Shown: piece after piece, positions 26,299 through 34,549 of the stretch
Layout of the letters: each line of letters begins with the position of its first letter
How positions within the stretch are numbered: the stretch's first letter is position 1
Origin: Nonomuraea jabiensis
GTDB taxonomy: Bacteria > Actinomycetota > Actinomycetes > Streptosporangiales > Streptosporangiaceae
Length of the DNA: 64,000 nucleotides
Reading direction: 5' to 3'
Assembly (NCBI RefSeq): GCF_014204795.1
Contig: NZ_JACHMB010000001.1
Coordinates: 9,126,501-9,190,500 of the forward strand
Position numbers and translations under genes: made by a program
Notes under the pieces: model-generated
Database searches by the model: none
The model's input: the letters and a program-made list of their open reading frames with translations, nothing else
Told to the model about the DNA's origin: nothing

Positions 26299-26804
26299 CA
26301 CAGCCCCTCGGCCGCGGCGGCGTCGGCGGGCGTGCGATTCTCCGGGGTGAAGACCCCGATCTGGCGGAGCAGGGTGAGTTCGTCCCGAGCGCCCCAGTGC
26401 TCGACCGCCTGGCCGTCGGCGATCCGGTAGAAGTGCAGGTGTTGGACCTGCACCTGCTTGCCGGTCGCAGGAACGCCGAGGAAGTCCCCCGTGTGGCGGC
26501 CGCTGAAGGTCACCCGGCAGGCGAACTTGTCGCCTTCGGCGATGAAGTCGTCGACCTGCCACCTGGCCTCGGAGAAGGCGCGGCGCATGTACCGGGCTGT
26601 GGCCAGGTATCCCTCAGGGCCGCCGCCCACGCCCGGCGACGCCTCGTGATCTACGAAGTCCTTCGCCACGTATTTTCTGGCGGCTTCCGCATCCAGCTCG
26701 CCGAACACCTTCGCGATGCCGATGGCCACTTCGACCAACTCCTGCGACGCCCCGGGAGGCGAGGTCTGCACCGGAGCCAGCATCTCCGTCACTTCGTCAG
26801 CCAT
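26298..26804 (-). CDS. SnoaL-like ester cyclase / polyketide cyclase family protein
   Basis: A 168-aa alpha+beta barrel protein with the FVDHEASPGVGGGPEGY, VRRAFSEARWQVDDFIAEGDK and FLGVPATGKQVQVQHLHFYRI-like pattern of SnoaL/DUF3225-related folds. SnoaL relatives catalyse aldol or ester cyclisations in polyketide pathways, so a role in ring closure is plausible here. It sits 25 bp after the SDR and is coupled to the propeller gene. Confidence 0.78.
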   Translation of the reverse strand: MADEVTEMLAPVQTSPPGASQELVEVAIGIAKVFGELDAEAARKYVAKDFVDHEASPGVGGGPEGYLATARYMRRAFSEARWQVDDFIAEGDKFACRVTFSGRHTGDFLGVPATGKQVQVQHLHFYRIADGQAVEHWGARDELTLLRQIGVFTPENRTPADAAAAEGL

Positions 26805-26829
26805 GATCAGTTCCTTTCTGCGGTTTCGT

Positions 26830-27534
26830 TCAGTGGCCCAGACCGGATCCGCCGCTGATCGGGATCGCGGCGCCGGTGATGAACGAGGCCTCGTCCGAGG
26901 CCAGGAAACGCACGGCCGGCGCCACCTCTTCGGGCGTCCCCGACCGGCGCAGCGCGGTGATGCTGTGGAGGTAGGCGCGGTGCTCCGCGCTGAGGCCCGC
27001 GACCATGTCGGTCTCGATGAGGCCCGGCATGACCACGTTCACGGTGACCTTGCGGGGGCCCAGCTCCCAAGCCAGAGAGCGGGCGAAGCCGACGAGGGCC
27101 GCCTTGGAGGCGGCGTAGTTGGTCACGCCGGGCGAGCCCCAGAAGGCCGTGGTGGAGCCGATGAAGATCATTCGACCCCACCTGGCCTGGACCATGTCCG
27201 TGACGGTCGCGCGGGCCACCCGCATCGCGCCGAGCAGGTTGGTGTCCACGACCTCGGCGAAGTCCTGCTCCTTCATCGCCATGAACAGGTTGTCCCTGGT
27301 GGTGCCCGCATTGGCGACCAGGACCTGGACGGGGCCGTGCTGGGCGCGCACCTCGTCCACGGCCGCCTTGACCGAGGCGGTGTCGGTCACGTCGCACCGT
27401 ACGCCGAACAACCCTTCAGGTGGTTCGCCCGAGCGATGGGTGACGGCGACTTTGTCGCCCGCGTCGGCGAACGCGCGGGCAATGGCCAGCCCGATGCCGC
27501 GGTTGCCTCCGGTGACCAGGACGGAACGGCTCAC
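26830..27534 (-). CDS. SDR family 3-oxoacyl-ACP reductase-like (FabG-type)
   Basis: Start GTG at 27534, in a GTGA overlap with the HAD gene, gives 234 aa. TGGNRGIG at 8-15 is the cofactor loop and NAG at 75-77. Ser127, Tyr140 and Lys144 form the catalytic triad (FIGSTTAF, NYAASKAAL). The C-terminus has GAAIPISGGSGLGH. As the only ketoreductase in the cluster it may serve both the acyl chain and the butenolide product (reductases complete A-factor-type pathways). Cofactor not decided. Confidence 0.88.
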   Translation of the reverse strand: MSRSVLVTGGNRGIGLAIARAFADAGDKVAVTHRSGEPPEGLFGVRCDVTDTASVKAAVDEVRAQHGPVQVLVANAGTTRDNLFMAMKEQDFAEVVDTNLLGAMRVARATVTDMVQARWGRMIFIGSTTAFWGSPGVTNYAASKAALVGFARSLAWELGPRKVTVNVVMPGLIETDMVAGLSAEHRAYLHSITALRRSGTPEEVAPAVRFLASDEASFITGAAIPISGGSGLGH

Positions 27535-28181
27535 GGTGTCCTCACTCTCAGGTGCGTGCACAGTTCGGCGATCGCGTGGGCGGTGTCGGTGAACAGGATG
27601 GAACTCCATCCGGCGGCCACTGCTCCCTCGCAGTTCTTGGCCAGGTCGTCGACGAAGAACGAGCGGGACGCGGGGATGCCGGAGCGCTCCACCGCCAGGT
27701 CGAAGATCGCTCTGTCGGGTTTGCGGTGTCCCACCTCGAAGGAGAGCACCACATCATCGAAGTACGCAGCAGGGTCGATCATGCGACGCCAGTGGGCGTC
27801 CCATGCGGGCACCATGTTGGACAGCAGGCCGACGAAGAAGCCTTGCGCCCGGAGCGCGCGCAGGTGCTCCGCCCATTCGAGGTTCGCTTCTCGGCCGTCG
27901 AACCACGCGTCGGCCAGACTCGTCAGGCGGGGTTCGATCCCGTGATCAGAGCGGAGGACCTGCCCGATCCGGTCCAGCCACTCGCTCTCGGTCACCAGGG
28001 GCGTGTCGATCGGCAGCATCACGTCGTCGGTGCCGAAGGTCGCGGTGACCTTGAGCACGGCGTCGATCACCGCCTCCATGGGGAGGTCCTGCCTGGCGCA
28101 GAAGGTGGCCAGGGTGTGACTGATGGGCGGGGTGAGGACTCCACCGAAATCCGTCCAGATCGCCTCCACGGGCTCAGTCAT
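27531..28181 (-). CDS. HAD-IA family hydrolase, likely phosphatase
   Basis: A 216-aa haloacid-dehalogenase fold protein. Motif I is WTDFGGVLT (nucleophile Asp11; the second Asp is Gly, as in epoxide-hydrolase-N-like members). GLLSNM supplies motif II, and HRKPDRAIFD with FFVDDLAKN gives motifs III and IV. It overlaps the AfsA gene by 8 nt and the SDR by 4. In A-factor-type pathways a phosphatase dephosphorylates the DHAP-derived butenolide, and this enzyme is well placed for that step. Confidence 0.85.
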   Translation of the reverse strand: MTEPVEAIWTDFGGVLTPPISHTLATFCARQDLPMEAVIDAVLKVTATFGTDDVMLPIDTPLVTESEWLDRIGQVLRSDHGIEPRLTSLADAWFDGREANLEWAEHLRALRAQGFFVGLLSNMVPAWDAHWRRMIDPAAYFDDVVLSFEVGHRKPDRAIFDLAVERSGIPASRSFFVDDLAKNCEGAVAAGWSSILFTDTAHAIAELCTHLRVRTP

Positions 28182-29157
28182 CGTGCACCATCACCAGCGT
28201 GGACCGGGCGATCATCGATCCGTCCTGATAGAAGGAGACAGCCACCCCGGTGCGCGTCGGCCTCCCTGCCGGATCGAGCTCAGTGCAGACCGCGGAGGCC
28301 CGCACAGGCAGGTCAAGCTCGGCGAAGCGGCGGAACTCACCCGTCAACGTCGCCGGCCAGGCATGCTCATCGCCACAAGCCACGAGGGCGAGTTGACGCG
28401 CCGCCTCGGTGAGCGCCATGGCGGGCAGGTGGTCGTAATCGTGGTCGAACAGCGACCGGTTGCCGAACCTGGGCCTGACGACCGCCTGGGCGGCTCTCGC
28501 TCCACGCTCCACCTGAGCGAGAACGACATTGAGCGGGTTGACCCGCCCGACCATGGCGGGTGACGCCTGGAGGAGGTCGTCGACGTCCGTCATGTCGCGA
28601 GTGGTGGGAGCGGGGGAGCCGCGGACGACGGTGCGCAACGCCGCCAGCTCCTCGCGCGAGACGATCTGGACCCGCATCGAGTGAGTGCCCAAATGCCCGG
28701 TGCCGAGACGCAGGTCCTGACGCACGACGCCCTGGCGCACACGGCCGCGTCGCATGCGCGTGGCGTCGAAACGGCTGTCGATCAGCAGCTCGCCGGGCAG
28801 GTGCCCGATCCGCAAGGCGGGAACATCGGAGATATCCAGCTCGAAGCTGTCAACCATCATGATCGTGTCTGGCGGGAAGCCCAGCAGGTGCCCGCCGGCT
28901 ATCCCTGCCTGGCGGCCAGCCTCCAGGATCAGCAGCGGGTCGAACCGGGGAGGTCCGCCCAGGTGGTCGTTGTAGTAGCCGTGGCTGAGCGGTAGCTGCG
29001 CGCCCGCGAGAACTCGTTGCGGTTCGGCCTGCTGTACGTCCGTCACGAACACCTCGGCGACCGAGGTCCGGTGGACCAGGGCACGCTCCACGGTGCGGGT
29101 GAAACTCAATTCAGCCGGACGGGCCGGAGCGCCGGAGATTTCCAGGTCGACTGTCAT
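28174..29157 (-). CDS. afsA-like: AfsA/ScbA-type butenolide synthase (A-factor biosynthesis hotdog protein)
   Basis: Start at the second of two tandem ATGs (29157 or 29160), with AGAGG five bases upstream, giving 327 aa. Two AfsA hotdog repeats are seen: VHRTSVAEVFVTDVQ, then FDPLLILEAGRQAGI in repeat one, and LFDHDYDHLPAMALTEAARQLALV in repeat two. LGRQLPLSHGYYNDH-like text (AGAQLPLSHGYYNDH) is also typical. AfsA condenses a beta-ketoacyl-ACP with dihydroxyacetone phosphate. Here it is coupled to a HAD phosphatase and an SDR, so a gamma-butyrolactone or related butenolide is the expected product class. Confidence 0.85.
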   Translation of the reverse strand: MTVDLEISGAPARPAELSFTRTVERALVHRTSVAEVFVTDVQQAEPQRVLAGAQLPLSHGYYNDHLGGPPRFDPLLILEAGRQAGIAGGHLLGFPPDTIMMVDSFELDISDVPALRIGHLPGELLIDSRFDATRMRRGRVRQGVVRQDLRLGTGHLGTHSMRVQIVSREELAALRTVVRGSPAPTTRDMTDVDDLLQASPAMVGRVNPLNVVLAQVERGARAAQAVVRPRFGNRSLFDHDYDHLPAMALTEAARQLALVACGDEHAWPATLTGEFRRFAELDLPVRASAVCTELDPAGRPTRTGVAVSFYQDGSMIARSTLVMVHDD

Positions 29158-29160
29158 CAT

Positions 29161-29341
29161 CACCTCTGCCGAACGGGAATGGAGCGAGGGCGACTGTGGC
29201 ACACGTCGATGAAATAGAAATAGAAAGCAGATAAAAGCGACCTGACGCGTACCACTTTCGGACCACTCGTCTTGCCGGTCTCCTGTTCGCCTGGTTAACG
29301 TCGTGGCACGGACAAGCGCCGCTTTCGGAGGGATCAGCAAA
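29161..29341. promoter_or_regulatory. Divergent promoter region, AfsA operon / type II PKS operon
   Basis: The 180-bp gap contains A-rich DNA (GAAATAGAAATAGAAAGCAG) and TTCGCCTGGTTAACG close to the ACP start. SARP sites are direct heptamer repeats near -35. I see repeated TTCGNNN-like words here but cannot fix them. A shared bidirectional control of the two operons is likely. Confidence 0.3.
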
Positions 29342-29590
29342 ATGGATATTCGCGAAAAAGTGCGTGACATTATTTCGCAGGAGCTGGAGCTCGAGCCCGG
29401 CGAGCTGACCGAGACCGGTCATTTCATCGACGAATATGACGCCGACTCTCTCTCCCTCATCACGATCATCGCTCGCATCGAGAAGGAGCTGGGGGTGCTC
29501 GTCCCGCAGGACGAGCTGCCCAACATGCCGAATCTGACGGGCGTGTACCAGGTCATGGACAAGGTCGCGGAGGAGACCAGCGGTGTCTGA
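29342..29590 (+). CDS. Acyl carrier protein
   Basis: An 82-aa ACP starting MDIREKVRDI with the phosphopantetheine Ser36 in YDADSLSLI (a DSL motif). GGAGGG lies nine bases before the ATG. It is acidic and helical. A longer in-frame start at 29303 has no ribosome site. The gene overlaps the KS gene by 8 nt, so the two are made together. It would carry the growing chain for the KS/CLF pair and may pass it to AfsA. Confidence 0.92.
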   Translation: MDIREKVRDIISQELELEPGELTETGHFIDEYDADSLSLITIIARIEKELGVLVPQDELPNMPNLTGVYQVMDKVAEETSGV

Positions 29591-30800
29591 GACCCGCCGC
29601 GTGGTCGTCACCGGGCTGGGCGCGGTGAGCTGTATCGGCATCGGGGTCGAGGCGTTCACCGAAGGGATACGCGCCGGCCGTACCGGCTTCTCGCCGATCG
29701 AGAGCTTCGACGCCTCAGAATTCCCGACGGTCGTCGCCGCGGAGGTGCACGACTTCGACGCCGCCGCCATCGTCGAGCGGCTGGTCCCCGAGCGGTGGGG
29801 ACGCAGCGGGCAGTTCGCCGCCGCTGCCGCCCGGCTCGCCGTTCGGGACTCCGGCATCGACCCCGACCTGCTGTCCACGTACCGGACAGGCTCGATCATG
29901 GGCACCACCGCCGGCGAGGCGCAGGTGCTCCAGGCCGCGGTGGAGCAGTGGGTCGCCGACGGGTTGAAGAACGTCGACCCACGGCTGCCGGGAATGACGC
30001 CTGTCAGCCAGATCGCCAACGCGGTCAGCAACGAGCTCCGGCTCTCCGGCGACTCCCAGACGATTCCCACGGCGTGTTCGGCGAGCAACATGGCACTGGG
30101 GTACGCCTTCGACCTGGTGCGTACCGGCAGGGCGGACTTCATGCTGGCCGGGGGGGCCGACGCGGTGAACCGGGCCTGCCACGCGGGTTTCTACCGCCTG
30201 GGTGCGCTGGCCGAGGAGGTCTGCCGGCCGTTCGACGTGCACAGATCAGGCATCATCACCGGCGAAGGTGGCGCGGTGCTGCTGCTGGAACCGCTGGACC
30301 ACGCGCTGGCTCGGGGCGCGCCCATCTACGCCGAGCTGCTGGGCTACGGGGTCAACTGCGATGCCAGGCACATGGTCAATCCGGACGCCGACAGCATCGC
30401 CGAGTGCATCAGGCTCGCCCATCGGTACGCCGGGGTGCGTGCCGAGGAGATCGACTACATCTGCGCGCACGGCACGGGGACGCCGACCAACGACGTCACC
30501 GAGGTGAAGGCGGTGCGTGAGGTGTTCGGCGAGCGGGTGCCGCCGATCAGCTCGATCAAGTCGATGATCGGCCACACCATGGGTGCGGCCAGCGCGTTCG
30601 GCGCGATCGCCTGTTGCAAGGCCATCGAGGAAGGGTTCCTGCCGCCGACGGCGACCGTCGAAGAGCTGGATCCCGCGCTCGGCGAGGGACTGGACGTGGT
30701 ACCGGGCGCGGGCCGACCGGCCACGGTGGAGCTCGCTCAGAATCAAGGGATGGCCTTCGGCGGGAACAACGTTGTGACGATTTTCGGGAGGTCGGCATGA
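29583..30800 (+). CDS. Beta-ketoacyl-ACP synthase (KS alpha, FabF/type II PKS)
   Basis: A 405-aa ketosynthase. Active-site Cys165 is in IPTACSASN, His296 in CAHGTGTPTND and His331 in IKSMIGHTMGA, so the Cys-His-His triad is intact. GIITGEGGAVL is the FabF loop. It starts with GTG overlapping the ACP. The length and order (ACP-KS-CLF) resemble highly reducing type II PKS clusters as well as FabF-type fatty acid synthases. Confidence 0.92.
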   Translation: MSETRRVVVTGLGAVSCIGIGVEAFTEGIRAGRTGFSPIESFDASEFPTVVAAEVHDFDAAAIVERLVPERWGRSGQFAAAAARLAVRDSGIDPDLLSTYRTGSIMGTTAGEAQVLQAAVEQWVADGLKNVDPRLPGMTPVSQIANAVSNELRLSGDSQTIPTACSASNMALGYAFDLVRTGRADFMLAGGADAVNRACHAGFYRLGALAEEVCRPFDVHRSGIITGEGGAVLLLEPLDHALARGAPIYAELLGYGVNCDARHMVNPDADSIAECIRLAHRYAGVRAEEIDYICAHGTGTPTNDVTEVKAVREVFGERVPPISSIKSMIGHTMGAASAFGAIACCKAIEEGFLPPTATVEELDPALGEGLDVVPGAGRPATVELAQNQGMAFGGNNVVTIFGRSA

Positions 30801-31912
30801 GCCTCGTCCTGGCCGGAAGGCCGCTGGCGATCACCTCGTGCGGCGTCGTCTCTCCCGCCGGGCTCGGGTTGGAGGTCCTCGCACGGGCCCTGAGGCACGG
30901 GCTGGATTCCTACGCCGAGCCGGAGGACTCCCCGGATGGCTATCCGCCGCGTCCGCTGTGGGCGATCCCCGACCTCGAGGTCGCCAGACTTCTGGGCCGA
31001 AAGGGGTTGCGGCATGTCGACCGCTTCACCCGGCTCGGCCTGGTGGCCAGCACGCTGGCCCTGGAAGGGGTCATCGCGAAGCTCGACGCGGAGGCCCAGG
31101 CCCGCACCGGCGTGGTGCTCGCCACCAACACCGGCAGCCTGACCAGCATGGTGGAGGTCGGCATCGACACGCTCGTGCAGGACAAGCCCTACCTGGTCAA
31201 TCCCGGCAACTTCCCCAACGTGGTGACCAACGCCTGCGCCGGGCAGATCGCCATGCGAGTCTCGCTGCGCTCCGTCAACTCCGTCGTGTCCAGCGGCCAG
31301 GTCGCCAGCCTGGCGGCCATCCGGTTCGCTCGTACGACGATCGAGCAGGGCAGGGCGAGCAGGCTTCTGGTGGGCGGTGTGGAGGAGCTGTCGCCGGCCG
31401 CCGCTTGGGGCTGGCACCTGTCAGGGGCGCTCGTGGAGGGCGCGCCGGTCGGCGAGGGCTGCGCACTCTTCCTGGTCGAGGACGCTGAGGCGCTCAGGTC
31501 GTCCGGCCGGACGGCCCTGGCTGAGCTCCTGGCCTGCGAGGTCTCCTACCAAGGGCTGGGCTCTGCCGGTGAGCAGGGCGAAGGGCTCCTGCACTGTGTC
31601 GAGCGGGCGCTGGAACAAAGCGAGGTGAGCCCAGGCGAAGTCGATGTCGTCTGCCTGAGCGCGACCAACCACCGAGACCTCGACCACCAGGAAGAGTGGG
31701 CCGTGGGGGAGGCGCTGGGCCGGACCGCCCCGCAGGTCCGGGTGGGCCACGTCCTGGGCGAGCTCTACAGCGCCAGTGGCGCCATGCAGGTGGCGGCACT
31801 GCTCGCGATGTGGCGGGAGCCGGCCAGGCAATCGCGGCCGCGGGTCGGGCTGGTCACGTCCATGGGCGAGGACGGCAACGTGGGCTGTCTGGTGGTGCGC
31901 GAGTGGCGTTGA
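30797..31912 (+). CDS. Chain-length-factor-like ketosynthase (KS beta)
   Basis: A 371-aa KS-fold protein in ATGA overlap with the KS. The site of the catalytic Cys reads SVVSSGQVASLAAI, with Gln168 where Cys should be. The HGTGT block is replaced by CLSATNHRDLDHQ and the GH block by VLGELYSASGA, losing the second His. Gln at this site is the hallmark of chain length factors, which decarboxylate malonyl-ACP and set chain length in a KS-CLF heterodimer. The Cys at 147 (NACAGQ) does not align with the active site. Confidence 0.88.
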   Translation: MSLVLAGRPLAITSCGVVSPAGLGLEVLARALRHGLDSYAEPEDSPDGYPPRPLWAIPDLEVARLLGRKGLRHVDRFTRLGLVASTLALEGVIAKLDAEAQARTGVVLATNTGSLTSMVEVGIDTLVQDKPYLVNPGNFPNVVTNACAGQIAMRVSLRSVNSVVSSGQVASLAAIRFARTTIEQGRASRLLVGGVEELSPAAAWGWHLSGALVEGAPVGEGCALFLVEDAEALRSSGRTALAELLACEVSYQGLGSAGEQGEGLLHCVERALEQSEVSPGEVDVVCLSATNHRDLDHQEEWAVGEALGRTAPQVRVGHVLGELYSASGAMQVAALLAMWREPARQSRPRVGLVTSMGEDGNVGCLVVREWR

Positions 31913-32355
31913 ACCTCTCCTGCGTCGGCAAGCTCTACCCGCCGAGCGAGCCGTACGAGGTCAGCAGGGAGAAGATCAAGGAGTTCGCCCGAGCTCTGCG
32001 CGACGGGCACGAGGCCTACCTGGATCCAGAGGCGGCACGGGCGCTCGGCTACCCCGACGTGATCGCCCCACCGAGCTTCCCCATGGTGGTCACGCTCGAC
32101 GCGGAGTACCAGGCGGTCCTCGACCCGGAGCTCGGTGCGCACGGCCAGGACCGCTTCGTCCACCGGGAGCAGCGCTTCTCCTACGAGCGCCCCCTCCATG
32201 CGGGCGATGTCATCACCGTGACCGTGCGGTTGGCCGCGGTGGAAACACTGGCGCGGGGCGACGTGGTCAGTTACGAGAGCCGGGTCACCGGCCTGGACGG
32301 GGAGAACATCTGCACCGGACGGTCGATCTTCGTCGTCTTCGGAGAGGGGTCATGA
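31903..32355 (+). CDS. MaoC-N-type dehydratase subunit (FAS1-like), first copy
   Basis: Start GTG 31903 (a TTG at 31909 would make TTGA) gives 150 aa. A hotdog domain of the HadA type: GKLYPPSEPYEVSREKIKEFARAL, VIAPPSFPMVV and LHREQRFSYERPLHAGD-like text (FVHREQRFSYERPLHAGD). Such subunits bind the acyl chain and pair with a catalytic MaoC partner. It overlaps both neighbours by short stretches. Confidence 0.85.
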   Translation: MALNLSCVGKLYPPSEPYEVSREKIKEFARALRDGHEAYLDPEAARALGYPDVIAPPSFPMVVTLDAEYQAVLDPELGAHGQDRFVHREQRFSYERPLHAGDVITVTVRLAAVETLARGDVVSYESRVTGLDGENICTGRSIFVVFGEGS

Positions 32356-32786
32356 GCGTCCTCACGATCCCGCGCTACGACCGGCTGGAGCCGGGCTTCC
32401 AGCTGCCCCGCCGTACATTCCAGGTGCGACGCGAGGACCTGGTCAGGTATGGCGGGGCCGCCCGCGACTACAACGCCATCCATTGGGACGATCGCACAGC
32501 CACGGAGTTCGGCCTGCCCGGACCCATCGCCCAGGGGATGCTGACCATGGGCCTGGCCCTGGGCCACCTGGTCGACTGGGCGGGCGATCCTGGCGCCGTG
32601 GTCGACTTCGGTGGCCGTTTCCCCCGGCTCGTGCCCGTGCCCAACGACGGCATCGGCGTCGAGCTGACCGTGGAGGCGACGGTGGTGGAGAAGCTGGAGC
32701 AGCCAAGGGTGCGGGTGAACCTCGCTGTGCGGCTTGACGGCGCGAAGGTACTGACCATGCCTCGAGTCGTCGTGGCCCTCCGGTGA
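32352..32786 (+). CDS. MaoC-type (R)-hydratase/dehydratase catalytic subunit, first copy
   Basis: A 144-aa hotdog protein with RDYNAIHWDDRTATEFGLPG: the Asp and His of the hydratase-2 motif (D...N.IH) are both present. PIAQGMLTMGLALGHLV follows. ATGA overlap with the preceding HadA-like gene indicates a HadAB-style heterodimer, which would dehydrate 3-hydroxyacyl-ACP to enoyl-ACP. Confidence 0.87.
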   Translation: MSVLTIPRYDRLEPGFQLPRRTFQVRREDLVRYGGAARDYNAIHWDDRTATEFGLPGPIAQGMLTMGLALGHLVDWAGDPGAVVDFGGRFPRLVPVPNDGIGVELTVEATVVEKLEQPRVRVNLAVRLDGAKVLTMPRVVVALR

Positions 32787-32793
32787 CTGGGGG

Positions 32794-33546
32794 CTAGCCG
32801 GCGCTCGCCAGTAACGCCCGCTGCAGCTGCCGCACCTCGTCGGAGGGTTCCACGCCCAGCTCGTCGTGGAGGACCTGGCGCAGGCTCTGCACCGCGTGCA
32901 GGGCGTCCCCGCGGCGTCCCGACCGGTGCAGGGCCTCGATCAGCCGGGCGTGGAACCACTCGTTCAGCGCGTGTGCGGTGACCAGTTCCCGAAGGTCGGC
33001 GATGAGCTCCCGATGGCGGCCCAGGCGCATGCCGGCCTCGATCCACAACTCGAGTCCCTGGATGCGGACCTCCTCGAGGTAGGCGACATGCTGGGCGAGG
33101 ATCGGGCCGCGCGGCACGTCCGTCAGGGGAGAGCCCCGCCACAGGTCCAGAGCCTCCCGCAGGACTCCCGCTGCCGCGGCCGGATCGTCCTGTTCGAGGT
33201 ACGCGCGCCCGTCACCGATCAGGCGGCGGAACCTTCCCACGTCGCCCTGGTCGGCCGACAGCCGCAGCAGATATCCGGTCGGTTCGGTCGCCAGGAGATG
33301 GGCGGCGTCCGGCAGCCCGGCCTCCAGCATCGTGCGCAGATGGTAGACGTGCGTGCGGATGGTCTGCACCGCGGTACGTGGCGGGCTGCCGTCCCACAGC
33401 TCCTCGATCAGGACGTCAAGGCCGACCTTCTGCGAGGGCCGCATCAGGAGCAGCGACAACAGCTGCCTGGTCTTCGACCCGCGCGGAGTCCAGATCTTGT
33501 CCCCCTGTTGCAGCTCGACAGCTCCTAGCAGGGAAAACGTCAACAT
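32794..33546 (-). CDS. SARP family (BTAD) transcriptional regulator
   Basis: A 250-aa protein starting MLTFSLLGAVELQQGDK with a GGGAGG ribosome site. It has an OmpR-type winged HTH (KTRQLLSLLLMRPSQKVGLDVLIEELWDGSPPRTAVQTIRTHVYHLR) and a bacterial transcriptional activation domain (VGRFRRLIGDG, LIEALHRSGRRGDALHAVQSLRQVL). This is the standard pathway-specific activator layout of actinomycete antibiotic clusters. It lies convergent to the first dehydratase pair and divergent to the second. Confidence 0.92.
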   Translation of the reverse strand: MLTFSLLGAVELQQGDKIWTPRGSKTRQLLSLLLMRPSQKVGLDVLIEELWDGSPPRTAVQTIRTHVYHLRTMLEAGLPDAAHLLATEPTGYLLRLSADQGDVGRFRRLIGDGRAYLEQDDPAAAAGVLREALDLWRGSPLTDVPRGPILAQHVAYLEEVRIQGLELWIEAGMRLGRHRELIADLRELVTAHALNEWFHARLIEALHRSGRRGDALHAVQSLRQVLHDELGVEPSDEVRQLQRALLASAG

Positions 33547-33639
33547 TTCGCCTCCCAGTTCGCATGCTGATACTGCGTAAAGTCCCATACCGGGCGAGAT
33601 CCTCCTATGGCACATAAGGGGCACGGCATGCCTCTCCTG

Positions 33640-33656
33640 AGGTACCGCGTACCTCC
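33640..33656. promoter_or_regulatory. Inverted repeat in SARP / second dehydratase divergent region
   Basis: GAGGTAC CGC GTACCTC is a perfect 7-bp inverted repeat 62 bases before the second HadA-like start and 94 bases upstream of the SARP start. Operator inferred. Confidence 0.45.
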
Positions 33657-33717
33657 AAAGAGGAATGCCGCACAGCCGGGTCGCGCGGATACATTCGCCA
33701 GTGATTGGAGGGTCACG

Positions 33718-34122
33718 ATGCCTCTGGATCCCGCCCTCGCCGGCCGGGTCTATCCGGCCGGCGAGCCTTACCTGGTCAGCCGAGAGAAGATCCGAGAATT
33801 CGCCGGGGCCCTTGGTGATTCCAGCAGGGTCCACCAAGCACCACCCACCTTCGCGGTCGTGGTCACCCTGCCGGCGGAGCTGCGCGTGGTCGCCGACCCC
33901 GAGCTGCACTTCGACCTCACCAGGCTGCTCCATCGGGAGCAGCGTTTCGAGCACCGGCGGGCCATCGAGCCGGGCGACGAGCTGACGGTGACCGTCACCA
34001 TCGCCGCCGTCGACCACGTAGGTGGCATGGACGTACTCGCCCTCATGAGCGAGGTGCGCACGACCGAAGGGGAGCTGGTCTGCACCGGCGCCTCCACGCT
34101 GATCGCGAGGACCGATGGCTGA
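33718..34122 (+). CDS. MaoC-N-type dehydratase subunit (FAS1-like), second copy
   Basis: The ATG at 33718 follows GGAGGG and gives 134 aa. It aligns by eye with the first copy: GRVYPAGEPYLVSREKIREFAGALGD, PPTFAVVVTLPAEL and LHREQRFEHRRAIEPGDE. Like the first it lacks the MaoC Asp/His motif. It overlaps the next gene by 8 nt. A different chain-length or position preference from copy one is possible. Confidence 0.85.
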   Translation: MPLDPALAGRVYPAGEPYLVSREKIREFAGALGDSSRVHQAPPTFAVVVTLPAELRVVADPELHFDLTRLLHREQRFEHRRAIEPGDELTVTVTIAAVDHVGGMDVLALMSEVRTTEGELVCTGASTLIARTDG

Positions 34123-34537
34123 GCCGCGCTACGAGGAGGTCGGCGTCGGCACGCGCCTGCCGACCCTGACCCACATCCTGTGCCGCGGCGATCTGGTCGT
34201 CTACGCGGGCGCGTCAGGGGACTTCAATCCCATCCACTGGAGCGAGCGTGCGGCGGCCCGGGCCGGTCTGCCGACCGTGATAGCCCACGGCATGCTCACC
34301 CTGGGCATCGCCCTGCGCACGGTCACCGCGTGGGCGGGTCGCGAGGCGGTGCTGGAGTGCGGGGCCAGATTCGCCGCTCCGGTGTCGGTTCCCGACACGG
34401 ACGAGGGAGTCGAGATCGTGGCCGACGGGATCGTGGCGGAGAAGCTGGGGGAGGGCCGAGTGCGCGTCGAGCTGACCGTCCGGTGCGGTGGAGAGAAGGT
34501 TCTGGCGCGGCCACGCGCCGTCGTCAGACTGAGCTGA
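34115..34537 (+). CDS. MaoC-type (R)-hydratase/dehydratase catalytic subunit, second copy
   Basis: A 140-aa hotdog protein with GASGDFNPIHWSERAAARAGLP (full hydratase-2 motif GD.NPIH) and VIAHGMLTLGIALRTV. It is the catalytic partner of the preceding subunit. It keeps the canonical GDFNP, whereas copy one has RDYNA, so the two pairs are diverged paralogues. Confidence 0.87.
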   Translation: MAEPRYEEVGVGTRLPTLTHILCRGDLVVYAGASGDFNPIHWSERAAARAGLPTVIAHGMLTLGIALRTVTAWAGREAVLECGARFAAPVSVPDTDEGVEIVADGIVAEKLGEGRVRVELTVRCGGEKVLARPRAVVRLS

Positions 34538-34549
34538 AGGAGCTTGGAC

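Noticed and set aside
29161..29341. SARP heptamer repeats
   Set aside because: TTCG-like words are present, but their spacing does not form a clean 11-base series, so no site is claimed.
30797..31912. Cys147 in NACAGQ as an active-site Cys of the CLF
   Set aside because: It lies about 20 residues before the position aligned with Cys165 of the KS, so it is not the nucleophile.
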